DNA of 64,000 nt from Pseudomonadota bacterium (GCA_008501585.1 QQUN01000019.1:1-64000), one strand, 5' to 3'. Shown: positions 8,170 to 17,630, numbered from the stretch's first letter. Notes: generated from the letters alone by a model not told the origin. Program-made: numbers and translations.

Positions 8170-9251
8170 GCGTGGGCATCCGTGTTGTGGGCGAAGGCGA
8201 GCAGCCTGGCGGCGCGGGCGTCCCAGCCATAGTCGCGTGCGGTGATCCGGCCGGCCTCGGCCATGGCCAGGGCGGCGGCGGGTGCGTCTTGCACCTGGCG
8301 CATGGCGGCGATCCAGGCGGCCGGGTCGCCGGCGGGCACGAGCAGTCCGTTTTCGCCGTGGCGCACCACTTCGCGGATGGGCGCGAGGTCGGAGGCAATG
8401 ACCAGCCGGCCCGCAGCCATGGCTTCGAACAACTTGATGGGGCTGATCGTCGCCGCGTGGCGCAGGTCGGCCTGGTAGGGCATCAGCGCCACGGCGCCGC
8501 GGGCGAGTGCGGTCGGCACCTCGGCATGGGCCACCGCGCTTTCGACCCGAAGGGTCGCGTGCGGCTGTGCCGGGTCGTGATCGCGCGGGCCGATCAGCGT
8601 GACCGCGAAGCCGGCGCTGGCGATGGCCTCGAACAGCGGCAGGCCGCGGTCGCGGCTGATGCGTCCGACGTAGAGCGCGTGCGGCTTGGCGAAGTCGGCC
8701 TCGGTGGCCGTTGGTACGGCGGTAAAGGCCGGCAGGTCGACCCCGCTGGGCAGGACGACGATACGCGCCGGGTCGAAACCGGCCGCGACCAGCGCCTCGC
8801 GTCCGGCGGCGGTGATGGCGGCCAGGCCGCGCAGCAGGCCGCGCTGGTGTGCCTGCAGCAGTGGCGCCATCAGGCCGTCGGCGATCAGCGACTCGGTGTC
8901 ATGCACTTCCAGAAAATGCGGCAGACCGATGCGTGCGAGCAGCACCGAAAAGTCGGGTACGCGGGTGTAGACCGTCCGCGCATCGCGCAACTCGCGACGA
9001 TGGGTGAGCACGAAGGGCCAGCCCTTCCATTTGCTGTGCAGGGTCAGCGCGCCGCGCAGGTCGATGGGGTGGCGGATGCCCATGCTGGCGAGGAAGCCGG
9101 CGGTGTCGAAACCGCGCGGCAGGGGCGGCACATACAGACGTGCGTCGACGCCCGCCCTGGCAATGGCCTCGACGGTATGCAGGGTCTGGATCAGGTTGGC
9201 GCGGGGGCGCTGGGGGCGGCCGCGGGCAAGGTAGATGAAGTCCGGCATCAC
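8166..9251 (-). CDS. Glycosyltransferase family 4, first gene of the leftward operon
   Basis: A 361-residue GT-B protein. Features are FLEVHDTESLIADG, VVLPSGVDLPAF, ALYVGRISRDRGLPLFEA and SPIKLFEAMAAGRLVIASD, the last being the donor-binding loop. Start options are two adjacent ATGs (9251 or 9248). It is the first of six genes running leftward with four-base overlaps (8166-8169 with the ligase), so the divergent gap 9252-9372 should hold the operon promoter. Role inferred: sugar transfer in LPS outer-core or O-antigen assembly. Confidence 0.88.
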   Translation of the reverse strand: MMPDFIYLARGRPQRPRANLIQTLHTVEAIARAGVDARLYVPPLPRGFDTAGFLASMGIRHPIDLRGALTLHSKWKGWPFVLTHRRELRDARTVYTRVPDFSVLLARIGLPHFLEVHDTESLIADGLMAPLLQAHQRGLLRGLAAITAAGREALVAAGFDPARIVVLPSGVDLPAFTAVPTATEADFAKPHALYVGRISRDRGLPLFEAIASAGFAVTLIGPRDHDPAQPHATLRVESAVAHAEVPTALARGAVALMPYQADLRHAATISPIKLFEAMAAGRLVIASDLAPIREVVRHGENGLLVPAGDPAAWIAAMRQVQDAPAAALAMAEAGRITARDYGWDARAARLLAFAHNTDAHA

Positions 9252-9372
9252 GCCCGGTGTGCAATGAAAGCGGGAAGTATATCGCGCTCTACCGGCGCCA
9301 TCTGCCGGCCTGCCATGCTTCGGGGCTGGCGCCGGCCTCGGCTATACTCGCAGCCTTGTTCCGGAGCCCTGC
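9252..9372. promoter_or_regulatory. Divergent promoter region between two glycan operons
   Basis: The 121-base gap separates the leftward and rightward glycosyltransferase operons. TATACT occurs on the plus strand at 9343-9348 and, in reverse complement, at 9276-9281 on the minus strand, each well placed for a -10 element. No convincing -35 hexamer sits at 17 bases from either, so the assignment is tentative. Confidence 0.35.
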
Positions 9373-10485
9373 ATGCGTGTTGCCATCTTCATTCCTTCGT
9401 TCGGTGACGGCGGTGCCGAGCGGATGCTCGTGAACCTGGCCAGTGCGCTGAGTGCGCGTGGGGTGGCGGTGGATTTCCTGACCCGCAGCCGTGAGGCGCC
9501 CTACCTGGATGGGCTCGATCCCGCCGTGCGCCTGGTCCAGACGGCCCGCGGCGGCATGCTCGCCGAGCAGCGCCAGTTGTGGCGCTACCTGCGCACCGAG
9601 CGGCCCGATGTCGTGCTGTGCGGCAAGGATCGGGCGGGGCTGGCGATGCAGCTCGCCCGACGGCTCTGCGGGGTGCCCGTGCGCATCGTCATGCGGCCGG
9701 GGACCAGCTACAGCGCACGCTTTGCCGAGCTGCGCCCCTTCAGCCGCTGGCGGGCGCGGGCGCGGGTGCGCCGGGTGTACCAGGGGGCGGATGCGGTCGT
9801 GGGCAACTCCGCCGAGGTGGTGGCCGATGTCGCCAAGGCAGCCGGCTTGCCGGCGGCTCGCATGCATCTGATCCGCAATCCGGTGGTGACGCCGCAGCTG
9901 CTGCTGCAGGCTGAGGCGCCGCTGGCGCATCCGTGGTTTGCGCCGGCGCAGCCGCCGGTTGTTCTGGGGGTGGGGCGGCTGGGGCAGGTCAAGGGCTTCG
10001 ATGTATTGCTTGATGCCTTTGCCCGCGTACGTGCTGCGCGCCCGGCGCGACTGATGATTCTCGGCGAGGGCCGGCTGCGGGCCGAGCTTGAAGCCCAGGC
10101 AGCGCGCCTGGGCGTGGCCGAGGACGTTGCCCTGCCGGGCTTCGATGCCAACCCCTATCGCTTCCTGGCCCGCGCCGCGCTCTTCGTGCTGTCGTCGCGG
10201 CGCGAGGGCTCGCCCAATGCACTCACTGAAGCGCTGGCGCTCGGGGTGCCGGTGGTGTCGACCGACTGCCCGGCGGGGCCGCGTGAGGTGCTGCGCGGTG
10301 GCGAGGTCGCGCCGCTGGTGCCGGTGGACGATGCCGCGGCGATGGCGGCGGCGATGCTGGCGACGCTCGACGCACCGGGCGATGCCGATCGCCGGCGTGA
10401 GGCGGTGCGCGAGTATTCCGCCGCCACCTGCGCCGAGCGCTATCACGCGTTGTTCGACACCCTGCTCGCCGAGGCGCGCGGATGA
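9373..10485 (+). CDS. Glycosyltransferase family 4, tandem paralog 1
   Basis: A 370-residue GT-B enzyme, first of three tandem related genes. It has IPSFGDGGAERMLVNLASAL at the N-terminus, IRNPVVTPQLL at the domain junction, PARLMILGEGRLRAELE, and the E-x7-E loop EGSPNALTEALALGVPVVS followed by DCPAGPREVL. The RNPV...LGEGR...DCP-GPREVL signature places all three in one subfamily, similar to GalNAc- or glucose-transferring enzymes of O-antigen and capsule clusters. The donor sugar is not determinable. It overlaps the next gene by four bases. Confidence 0.9.
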   Translation: MRVAIFIPSFGDGGAERMLVNLASALSARGVAVDFLTRSREAPYLDGLDPAVRLVQTARGGMLAEQRQLWRYLRTERPDVVLCGKDRAGLAMQLARRLCGVPVRIVMRPGTSYSARFAELRPFSRWRARARVRRVYQGADAVVGNSAEVVADVAKAAGLPAARMHLIRNPVVTPQLLLQAEAPLAHPWFAPAQPPVVLGVGRLGQVKGFDVLLDAFARVRAARPARLMILGEGRLRAELEAQAARLGVAEDVALPGFDANPYRFLARAALFVLSSRREGSPNALTEALALGVPVVSTDCPAGPREVLRGGEVAPLVPVDDAAAMAAAMLATLDAPGDADRRREAVREYSAATCAERYHALFDTLLAEARG

Positions 10486-11591
10486 GCACTGATCTGGCCA
10501 TTTTCGCCGCCACCTCTGGCCACAGTGGCGTCGACCGCGTGCTGCGCAATCTGGTGCCGGCGATTGCGCGGCTTGGCGTGACGGTGGATGTGCTCGGCAT
10601 CGAAGGGCACGGGCCGCGCTTCGAACAACTGCCCGAGGGCGCGCGGCATCTGCCGCTGGGCGCGCATCATGTCAATTCCGCCATTCCCGCGCTGGTCCGC
10701 TACCTGCGCCGCGAACGGCCGCAGGCCATGCTCTCGGACAAGGACCGGGTCAATCGCGCCGCCTTGCTGGCGCGTGCCCTGGCGCGCGTGCCGACCCGCG
10801 TCGGGCTGCGGCAGGGCACCACGGTGTCGATCAATCTGGCGAGCCGGGGGGCGATGGACCGGTGGGTGCAGACGCGGTCGATGCGGTGGTTCTATCCGGC
10901 GGCCGACGCGCTGCTGGTCCCGTCGGCCGGTGCGGCCGACGACCTGGCCGCCTTCGCCCGCTTGCCGCGAGAGCGGATCCATGTGGTGCCCAGCCCGATC
11001 CTCACCGATGCATTGCAGGCGCGCGCGGCCGAGCTGCTGGATCACCCCTGGTTCGCCGAGGGCGCGCCGCCGGTGATTCTCGGCGTGGGTGAGTTGTCCG
11101 AGCGCAAGGATTTCGCCACGCTGCTGCGCGCCTTCGCCCTGGTGCGCGCGGCGCGGCCGTGTCGTTTGATGATCCTTGGCGAGGGGCGCCGCCGTGGCGA
11201 GCTGGAACGCTTCGCGGCCGAGCTGGGCGTGGCCGAGGATGTGGCCTTGCCTGGTTTCGTGGCCAATCCGTATCCGTACATGGCGCGCGCCGCCGTGTTC
11301 GCCCTGTGTTCGCGCTGGGAGGGCATGCCGGTGGTGTTGATCGAGGCCTTGGCGCTGGGCGCGCCGTCGGTGGCCTGTGACTGCCCGAGCGGCCCGCGCG
11401 AGGTGCTGGCCGGTGGCACGGTGGGCCCGCTGGTGCCGGTGGGCGATGTGGCGGCATTGGCCGACGGCCTGTGTCGCCAGCTTGATCAGCCCGTGCCGGC
11501 AGCGCAATCGCGCGCCGCGGTGGCGGGTTATTCCGATTCAGCCAGCGCGCGCGCCTATCTGGCAGCGCTCGGATTCAAGGCCTTCCAATGA
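10482..11591 (+). CDS. Glycosyltransferase family 4, tandem paralog 2
   Basis: A 369-residue paralog of its neighbours. It shares GHSGVDRVLRNLVPAI (glycine-rich loop), VVPSPILTDAL in place of IRNPVVTP, ILGVGELSERKDFATLLRA, CRLMILGEGRRRGELE, EGMPVVLIEALALGAPSVA and DCPSGPREVLAGG. Start and stop overlap neighbouring genes by four bases each, so the three paralogs are probably translated as a unit. The divergence in the N-terminal acceptor halves compared with the near-constant donor halves suggests different acceptors but related donors. Confidence 0.9.
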   Translation: MSTDLAIFAATSGHSGVDRVLRNLVPAIARLGVTVDVLGIEGHGPRFEQLPEGARHLPLGAHHVNSAIPALVRYLRRERPQAMLSDKDRVNRAALLARALARVPTRVGLRQGTTVSINLASRGAMDRWVQTRSMRWFYPAADALLVPSAGAADDLAAFARLPRERIHVVPSPILTDALQARAAELLDHPWFAEGAPPVILGVGELSERKDFATLLRAFALVRAARPCRLMILGEGRRRGELERFAAELGVAEDVALPGFVANPYPYMARAAVFALCSRWEGMPVVLIEALALGAPSVACDCPSGPREVLAGGTVGPLVPVGDVAALADGLCRQLDQPVPAAQSRAAVAGYSDSASARAYLAALGFKAFQ

Positions 11592-12739
11592 CCCGGCTCG
11601 CAGTGTTCATCTCATTCTCTGGCGAGGGCGGCGTCGAGCGCATGGTGCTCAATCTGGTCGAGGGCTTCGCCGCGCGCGGGCTTCAGGTCGACTTGCTGGC
11701 GATTCGCGCCGACAGTGCACACCTCGGCCGCTTGCCCGAGGGCGTGCGCCTGATCGATCTTGGCGTGCGCCACAGCGGCCTGGCGGTGTTTCCGCTGATG
11801 CGCTACCTGCGCAAACACCGGCCGCAAGCCATGCTGGTGGCCAAGGATCGCGCCATCCGCGCGGCCGTGCTGGCGCGGGCGCTGGCGCGGGTGCCGGTGC
11901 GCATCGTCGGCCGGCTCGGCACCAATCTGTCGGCCGCGCTGGAAGGGCGTAGCGGCCTGTCGCGCTGGCTGCGAGTGGCGCCGATGCGCTGGTTCTATCC
12001 GGCGGTGGACCAGGTGATCTGCGTGTCCGACGGCGTGCGCGAAGACACCGCCCGGCTCACCGGCCTGCCGGCGGCGCAACTCGGCGTGATCCGCAACCCG
12101 GTGGTGACGCCGCGCCTGGCCGAGATGGCGGCCGAGGCGGTCGAGCACCCCTGGGTGGTGGATCGCGCGGTGCCGCTGGTGCTGGCCGCCGGCCGGCTCA
12201 CCGAGCAAAAGGATTTCCCCACCCTGGTGCGTGCCTTTGCCGTGCTGCGCCGCGCCCGGCCGGCGCGGCTGGTGATCCTCGGCGAGGGGCGCCAGCGCAA
12301 GAAGCTGGAGGCGCTGGCCGCGGAACTGGGTGTGGCCGACGATATCGCGCTGCCCGGCTTCACCCCCAACCCCTGGGCCTGGATGGCCAAGGCCGACCTG
12401 TTCGTGCTCAGCTCCGCCTGGGAGGGCTCGCCCAATGTGCTCACCGAGGCGCTGGCGCTCGGTGTGCCGAGCGTCGCCACCGACTGCCCGAGCGGGCCGC
12501 GCGAGGTGCTGGCGGGGGGCCGGTTTGGTGCGCTGGTGCCGGTCGGCGACGCCGCCGGGCTGGGGCAGGCGATGATCGACACGCTAGCCGCGCCGCTGCC
12601 GGCCGAGGTGCTCAAGTCGGCGGTGGCCGAGTATTCACGCGAGGCCTCGGCCCGCGCCTATCTCGTTGCACTGGGCTTGGACGCCGAGGCGGGCGACAAT
12701 GCGCCCCGTGAGGCCGATGCGGGCCATGGAGAGCTTTGA
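11588..12739 (+). CDS. Glycosyltransferase family 4, tandem paralog 3
   Basis: A 383-residue paralog with GEGGVERMVLNLVEGF, IRNPVVTPRLAEM, LAAGRLTEQKDFPTLVRA, ARLVILGEGRQRKKLE, EGSPNVLTEALALGVPSVA and DCPSGPREVLAGG. MRWFYPA(V/A)D is shared with paralog 2. The C-terminal tail (about 365-383, acidic) extends beyond the other two. The stop is immediately followed by the ATG of the sulfotransferase gene, placing both in one transcript. Confidence 0.9.
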   Translation: MTRLAVFISFSGEGGVERMVLNLVEGFAARGLQVDLLAIRADSAHLGRLPEGVRLIDLGVRHSGLAVFPLMRYLRKHRPQAMLVAKDRAIRAAVLARALARVPVRIVGRLGTNLSAALEGRSGLSRWLRVAPMRWFYPAVDQVICVSDGVREDTARLTGLPAAQLGVIRNPVVTPRLAEMAAEAVEHPWVVDRAVPLVLAAGRLTEQKDFPTLVRAFAVLRRARPARLVILGEGRQRKKLEALAAELGVADDIALPGFTPNPWAWMAKADLFVLSSAWEGSPNVLTEALALGVPSVATDCPSGPREVLAGGRFGALVPVGDAAGLGQAMIDTLAAPLPAEVLKSAVAEYSREASARAYLVALGLDAEAGDNAPREADAGHGEL

Positions 12740-13405
12740 ATGCTGTTGTCGCTGAAATACAACTTCCTGTTCGTGCACATCGCCAAGACCGGCGGCACCT
12801 CGGTGCGCGACTCGCTGCGCCCGCTGCGCCTGCGCGATCCGTGGTTCATCGCGCAGTTCTTGTGCTCGCGGCTGTCGTCGCTGTCCGGGCATCGGCTGGG
12901 CATCAAGTTCCCGCGCCACTCCAAGATCATCGCCGCCAAGGAAATGCTGCCGGCCGAGACCTTCGACAAGCTCTTCAAGTTCGTCTTCGTGCGCAACCCG
13001 TGGGACCTGCAGGTCAGCTCCTTCCACCACATCCGCCGCGAGCGCCCGCACCTGATGAGCCACATCGAGACCTTCGACGATTTCATCCGCTGGAAGCTCG
13101 ACCCCGAGCGCCCCTACCAGTTTCATGTGGACACCAGCATCGAGTTGCAGAGCGACTACGTGGTCGACCTGCACGGCAAGGTGCTGGTGGATTTCATGGG
13201 GCGCTACGAGCACCTGCACGAGGACTTCGAAGAAGCCTGCCGCCGCATCGGCGTGCGTGCGCCTGAGCTGCAGCACAAGCGCCAGGCCAAGGACCGCAAG
13301 AAGGACTACCGCAGCTATTACACCGACGAGATCGCCGAGGCGGTGGCCAAGCACTTTGCGCGGGATATCGAGATTTTCGGGTATACCTTCGATCCGGCGG
13401 AGTGA
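12740..13405 (+). CDS. Sulfotransferase family protein
   Basis: A 221-residue protein with both PAPS-binding elements of cytosolic/Golgi-type sulfotransferases: the 5'-phosphosulfate loop FVHIAKTGGTSVRDSL near the N-terminus and the 3'-phosphate motif FVFVRNPWDLQVSSF (about 88-102). It would move a sulfuryl group from PAPS to a hydroxyl or amine. Directly after three glycosyltransferases, the likely acceptor is the sugar chain they build, which would make the surface glycan sulfated. GGAG upstream of the ATG fits as ribosome binding site. Confidence 0.85.
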   Translation: MLLSLKYNFLFVHIAKTGGTSVRDSLRPLRLRDPWFIAQFLCSRLSSLSGHRLGIKFPRHSKIIAAKEMLPAETFDKLFKFVFVRNPWDLQVSSFHHIRRERPHLMSHIETFDDFIRWKLDPERPYQFHVDTSIELQSDYVVDLHGKVLVDFMGRYEHLHEDFEEACRRIGVRAPELQHKRQAKDRKKDYRSYYTDEIAEAVAKHFARDIEIFGYTFDPAE

Positions 13406-13650
13406 GCGGGGTGGTCGCCTGGCTGCACACGCATACGGGATTGATTTATCTGATATTGCTGGCCGCTGGCGCGGCGGGAGCTTTTCTGGCCACCCGGCTG
13501 AACGCGTCGATACGTGAGGCGGGAAGCGTCTTTACCTATCTTCGCCAGAATCTGCGCAGCGCACGCGAGGCGCAATGCCTGTTGGCGTGTTTGGTCGTGT
13601 TTCAGGTCGCCGTCATCGCGATGGTGATCTCGCGATTTGCCGCGATGTAG
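13402..13650 (+). CDS. Small two-helix membrane protein, unknown
   Basis: An 82-residue open frame starting at GTG that overlaps the sulfotransferase stop. It has a hydrophobic helix at about 12-31 (GLIYLILLAAGAAGAFLATR), a polar middle (NASIREAGSVFTYLRQNLRSAREAQ) and a second helix at about 58-78. The overlap with the upstream gene and the plausible hairpin topology support a real gene at the end of the rightward operon. No family is recognised. Its stop is two bases before a palindromic repeat. Confidence 0.55.
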   Translation: MSGVVAWLHTHTGLIYLILLAAGAAGAFLATRLNASIREAGSVFTYLRQNLRSAREAQCLLACLVVFQVAVIAMVISRFAAM

Positions 13651-13652
13651 GT

Positions 13653-13731
13653 CGTAGGGTGGGTGGCTCGCCACCCACCAACACCGCTAGAAAGCTCAAC
13701 CGATGGTGGGCGGCGAGCCGCCCACCCTACG
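13653..13731. repeat. CGTAGGGTGGG double-hairpin repeat, copy 1
   Basis: CGTAGGGTGGGTGGCTCGCC (from 13653) and, inverted, ...GCCGCCCACCCTACG (to 13731) form a long palindrome in which each half is itself palindromic. It lies between convergent genes, so it could serve as a bidirectional terminator. The TAG within its right arm is the msbA stop codon. Related copies are at 34117-34198 and 37492-37519. Confidence 0.8.
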
Positions 13732-15484
13732 GCGTCGGCGCGTCTTCGTCGACCACTACGCCTTCGCCACTGGCCAGCAGCCGTGCATAGGCGCCGCCGG
13801 CGTTGGCGAGCGCTGTGTGGGTGCCTTGTTCGACGATGCGGCCATGCTCCATCACCACGATCAGATCGGCATCGCGAATCGTCGACAAGCGGTGGGCCAC
13901 CACCAAGACGGTGCGGTTCTGGCGCAACTCGACGAGGGCATCCTTGACCGCGCGTTCGGACTCGTTGTCGAGCGCCGAGGTGGCCTCATCGAGCAGCAGG
14001 ATCGGTGCGTCCTTGAGAAAGGCGCGGGCGATGGCGACGCGCTGGCGCTGGCCGCCGGAGAGCTGGCTGCCGTTGGCGCCGACGCGGGTGGCCAGGCCGT
14101 CGGGCAGCTTGGCGATGAATTCCATGGCGTGGGCATGGCGGGCAGCGGCCTCGATGGCCTCGGGCGTGGCATCGGGCCGGCCGTAGGCGATGTTGGCGGC
14201 GATGGTGTCGTCGAACAGCACCACCTGCTGGCCGACCCAGCCGATCTGCGCGCGCAGGGCGGCCAGTGACAGCTCGGGCAGCGGCGTGCCGTCGAGCAGG
14301 ATACGGCCGCTGGCGGGGTCGAAGAAGCGGGCGATGAGCTGGATGATGGTGGTTTTGCCGCTGCCCGAGGCGCCGACCAGGGCGACCGTTTTTCCGGTCG
14401 GGATGTCGAGCGTGAAGTCGCTCACCGCCTGCTGGCGTTGGCCTGCGTAGCGGAAGCTGACCGACTCGAAGCGCAAGGCGCCGCGGCCGCGCTCGACACT
14501 GCCGCCGGCGGCGTCCGCCTCGGGGGGGCTGTCGAGCAATTCGAAGATGCTCTGCGCGCCGGCCAGACCTTTCTGGATCACGTTGTTCACATTGGTGAGC
14601 CGGCGGATCGGCTCGAAGAGCATGGCCATGGCCGCCACAAAGGCGACGAAGGTGCCGGGGGTGAGGCGGTTGTCGGCCGACAGCGCGGAGGCGGCCCAGA
14701 TCACCAGCGACACGGCGGTGGCGGCGACGATCTGCACGATCGGCACGTTGGCGGCCGAGACGCGCACGGTGCGCATGGTCTCCTTGCGCAGGCGCTCGGA
14801 GATCTCGGCGAAGCGGCTGTTTTCATGGTCATGGGCGCCGAAGATCTTGATCTCGCGCACGCCGTTCAGGCTCTCCTCGACCGCGCCGGTCATGCGCCCG
14901 GTGGTGGCCTGCATGGCGCGGTTGCCGCCGCGCAGCTTGCGGCTGGCCTGGCGGATGATGATCGCCATCACCGGCGCGACGATGAGCAGCAGCAGCGTCA
15001 GCTCCCAGGCGGTCCACACCAGGTAGCCGGTCAGGCCGATGACCACCAGGGTGTCGCGCACGACGATGATCCAGGCGTTCGACAGCGCGCTGCCAACCTG
15101 CGGGATGTCGTAGAGGATGCGCGACAGCATGCGCCCCTGGGCCTCGGCCTGGTGGGCCGAGATGGGCAAATGCATCTGGTGGCGGAACACCTGCTGGCGC
15201 AGGTCGGTGATGGCCTTGTTGGCCACCCACTGGCTCGACACGCTCGACAGGTATTCGGCAATGCCCTTGCCGAGGAAGGCCAGCATCAGCAGCAGTGGCA
15301 CCTTCCACTGCGCGGTTTCGCTCTTGCCGATCAGGCTTTCGTCGATCAGCGGCTTGAGCAGCGCCGGCAGCACCGGCTCGAGCGACGCGGCGGCGATCAT
15401 CGCCAGCACCGACAGCGCCACCACCTTGCGGTAGGGCAGGATGCTGCCGAGCAGGCGGCGGTAGAGGGCGAGGCCTTCTTTCAT
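13727..15484 (-). CDS. msbA: Lipid A export ABC transporter, permease-ATPase (MsbA)
   Basis: A 585-residue half-transporter that would flip lipid A-core across the inner membrane as a homodimer. The membrane domain (about 15-310) has six helices, and the ATPase domain (about 340-570) carries Walker A VGASGSGKTT, Q-loop WVGQQVVLF, signature LSGGQRQR, Walker B ILLLDEATSALD and the switch His in VVAHRLST. Length and order match MsbA. LPS assembly genes next door support the call. The start overlaps the upstream phosphatase stop by four bases. The stop codon lies within the intergenic palindrome. Confidence 0.92.
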   Translation of the reverse strand: MKEGLALYRRLLGSILPYRKVVALSVLAMIAAASLEPVLPALLKPLIDESLIGKSETAQWKVPLLLMLAFLGKGIAEYLSSVSSQWVANKAITDLRQQVFRHQMHLPISAHQAEAQGRMLSRILYDIPQVGSALSNAWIIVVRDTLVVIGLTGYLVWTAWELTLLLLIVAPVMAIIIRQASRKLRGGNRAMQATTGRMTGAVEESLNGVREIKIFGAHDHENSRFAEISERLRKETMRTVRVSAANVPIVQIVAATAVSLVIWAASALSADNRLTPGTFVAFVAAMAMLFEPIRRLTNVNNVIQKGLAGAQSIFELLDSPPEADAAGGSVERGRGALRFESVSFRYAGQRQQAVSDFTLDIPTGKTVALVGASGSGKTTIIQLIARFFDPASGRILLDGTPLPELSLAALRAQIGWVGQQVVLFDDTIAANIAYGRPDATPEAIEAAARHAHAMEFIAKLPDGLATRVGANGSQLSGGQRQRVAIARAFLKDAPILLLDEATSALDNESERAVKDALVELRQNRTVLVVAHRLSTIRDADLIVVMEHGRIVEQGTHTALANAGGAYARLLASGEGVVVDEDAPTP

Positions 15485-16143
15485 TCTCTATGCAAGACCT
15501 TGTCGACGATCAGGCTCGACCAGCCATCCGAGCGGAACTGGCGCTTGAGCGCTTCATCGTCATACACTGTATCCACCCATGCCATGAAGTCGATGGGGGT
15601 TTTCTCGTTGTAGGCCACATAGCTGGCGAGGAAGAAATCCAGCACGCCGGTGCGCGCCTTGCGGGAGTGGCCGTAGCGCCAGTGCAGCTCGTTCATCGTG
15701 TCGGCCACCGGGTGGCCGAGATGGAGGATGCGATACAGCGCAGCGGCGATGCCGGCGCGGTCGGCGCCGGACTTGCAGTGCATCAGCGCCGGGTAGTCGA
15801 TCGAATCGAACAGATCCTTGAGCATGTGGATGCGCGCCCGGCTCGGCGCGCCGCGGGAGAACAGCTTGGCGTCGATGAAGGCGATGCCCAGTTCCTCGCA
15901 GACTTGGCGCTCCAGCGCGTAGGAGCCGAACTCGCTCTCGCCGCGCAGGTTGAGGATGGTGCGCAGGCCGTACTTGCGGTGGTAGCGACGGATCTGTGCC
16001 GGGCTGGGCTGGCTGCTGCGGTACATGCCGCCGCCCAGGTCGTGGAAGTTGTTGTAGAAGGCGCGGACGAAGCCGTGGTCGACGACATGCATGTCGAGCC
16101 AGGCGAGGATGCGACCCATCGGGGTGGAAATGTCTTTAGCCAC
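15481..16143 (-). CDS. Dual-specificity/tyrosine phosphatase family protein
   Basis: A 220-residue protein with the Cys-based phosphatase loop MHCKSGADRAG (CX5R; Cys123 and Arg129) and the upstream GGGMYRSSQPSPAQI and LNLRGE motifs typical of DSP-like bacterial phosphatases. It is predicted to dephosphorylate protein tyrosine or a small phosphorylated substrate. There is no signal peptide. It precedes msbA with an ATGA overlap, suggesting a role in LPS or polysaccharide production control, but the substrate is unknown. It may be the first gene of a two-gene transcript. Confidence 0.85.
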   Translation of the reverse strand: MAKDISTPMGRILAWLDMHVVDHGFVRAFYNNFHDLGGGMYRSSQPSPAQIRRYHRKYGLRTILNLRGESEFGSYALERQVCEELGIAFIDAKLFSRGAPSRARIHMLKDLFDSIDYPALMHCKSGADRAGIAAALYRILHLGHPVADTMNELHWRYGHSRKARTGVLDFFLASYVAYNEKTPIDFMAWVDTVYDDEALKRQFRSDGWSSLIVDKVLHRE

Positions 16144-16241
16144 TCAGTGCTCAAAAGGCGTTTGGCACGCGACAGGGCTCGCCGCGTGGCGCCGGTCAAC
16201 GGCGCGGATCAGGGGCGGAGTATACCGGAGCCCCGCCGCGG

Positions 16242-16790
16242 CTACCGGTTGAACCACTTGAGCGTCACGCCCCAGGCATGGATGTCCAGCCGGGTGGCCT
16301 GGCCGCAGGCAAAGTCGAGCGCCAGCCAGCGTTCCGGTGCCAGCCCGAGCAACTGCCCGGCGATGACGCGCAGCGGGCCGCCGTGGCCGACCACGACATG
16401 CGCTGCGGCCTCCGGGTCGAGCGCCGCTTCCATCCAGGCGCGCACGCGGGCGGCCATCTCCAGCGGCGTTTCGCCGCCGGGTGGGCGGAAGTTGAGCGGG
16501 TCTTTCGACCAGTCATCGATGGCGCTGCCGATGGCCTCGAAGGTCTGCCCTTCCCACTGCCCGAAGCTGATTTCCTGCAGGCGCGCGTCGACCGCCGGCT
16601 CGCCCAGTTCGGCGGCCAGGCGGTGGGCGCGTTGCAGCGGGCTGCTGTGCAGGCGGTAGTCGGCCGGCAGCAAGGGCTTGAGCCGTGTGGCGACGTCGGT
16701 GGCCGACTCGGCCAGGCCGACGTCGGTCTGGCCATAGCACACGCCGGGCGCCACGTCGGGCCGCGGGTGGCGGATCAGATAGAGTTCCAT
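16242..16790 (-). CDS. cobC: Alpha-ribazole phosphatase (histidine phosphatase family)
   Basis: A 182-residue member of the histidine phosphatase superfamily with the phospho-His motif LIRHPRPDV, the SSPLQRA loop, GQWEGQTFE and the second catalytic His in [11 protein letters not shown]. It would remove the 5'-phosphate in late cobalamin assembly (alpha-ribazole phosphate or cobalamin phosphate). Assignment to CobC rests on position: its start overlaps the end of cobS by 16 bases. A bare sequence could also be a phosphoglycerate-mutase-like phosphatase. Confidence 0.85.
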   Translation of the reverse strand: MELYLIRHPRPDVAPGVCYGQTDVGLAESATDVATRLKPLLPADYRLHSSPLQRAHRLAAELGEPAVDARLQEISFGQWEGQTFEAIGSAIDDWSKDPLNFRPPGGETPLEMAARVRAWMEAALDPEAAAHVVVGHGGPLRVIAGQLLGLAPERWLALDFACGQATRLDIHAWGVTLKWFNR

Positions 16791-17545
16791 GCGATCAGGA
16801 TTCCGAGATAGGTGGCCAGTTCGCTGGCCTGTTGTGCCGCGCCGAGGCAGTCGCCGGTGTAGCCGCCGATGCGGCGCACGAAGATGCGTGCCGCCCAGGC
16901 GGTGACGATGAGCACCGAGACCACGGCGCCGAGCGCTTCGACGGGGCCGAGCAACAGCAGGGGCAGCAGGCCACCGGCGCCGGCGATCCACAGCTCCATG
17001 GTGCTGAGCTGCTTGGCCAGCGGCTTGGATTTGCTCGTTTCGTCTTCGCGCACATAGCTGAGCGTGTGGATCAGGCTGGTCGAGGCCAGGCGCGACAGGG
17101 CGTGGGCGGCGATCATGGCGGTGATGGCGGCCGGGATACCGTGCGCCGCGATCTCGACCAGCGCGGCCGCCTTGGCCAGCAGCATCAGCACCAGGCCGGT
17201 CGCCCCATAGCTGCCGATGCGCGAGTCTTTCATGATGCTGAGCACCTGCGACTTCTCCCAGCCGCCGCCGAGGCCGTCGCAGGCATCGGCCCAGCCGTCT
17301 TCATGGAAGGCGCCGGTGAGGCGGATCGTGGCCGCCATCGACAGGATCACCGACAGGCTGGCCGGCAGCCACTGGCGGGCAAACCAGAACACCGCCGCGC
17401 CGGCCGCGCCGACGACGAGGCCGACCCACGGGAAATAGCGCGCGGCATGGTTGAGCCGCTCGGGCGAATACGGCACCCAGCCCGGCACCGGAATGCGGGT
17501 GAAGAAGCCCAGCGCGGTGAAGAAGAGTTCGAGCTGGTAGCGCAC
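16775..17545 (-). CDS. cobS: Adenosylcobinamide-GDP ribazoletransferase
   Basis: A 256-residue integral membrane enzyme that joins adenosylcobinamide-GDP to alpha-ribazole (phosphate) to complete the lower ligand of B12. It has [11 protein letters not shown] at the N-terminus and the conserved metal-binding [17 protein letters not shown] (about 79-95), followed by SRIGSYG and several hydrophobic helices. The start is GTG. It lies downstream of cobT after a 171-base gap and upstream of cobC, with which it overlaps, so cobC expression is likely coupled to it. Confidence 0.93.
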   Translation of the reverse strand: MRYQLELFFTALGFFTRIPVPGWVPYSPERLNHAARYFPWVGLVVGAAGAAVFWFARQWLPASLSVILSMAATIRLTGAFHEDGWADACDGLGGGWEKSQVLSIMKDSRIGSYGATGLVLMLLAKAAALVEIAAHGIPAAITAMIAAHALSRLASTSLIHTLSYVREDETSKSKPLAKQLSTMELWIAGAGGLLPLLLLGPVEALGAVVSVLIVTAWAARIFVRRIGGYTGDCLGAAQQASELATYLGILIAWNSI

Positions 17546-17630
17546 GAGGTCAGCGTCTCCGGGTCACCGGACGGCGCCATGGCGATGAACGCCCCGGCAA
17601 CCGGCCGTGAACAACGCTGCGCATGACTCG

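Noticed and set aside
13651..13740. Coding remnant between the small membrane protein and msbA
   Set aside because: The sequence is fully explained by the double palindromic repeat.
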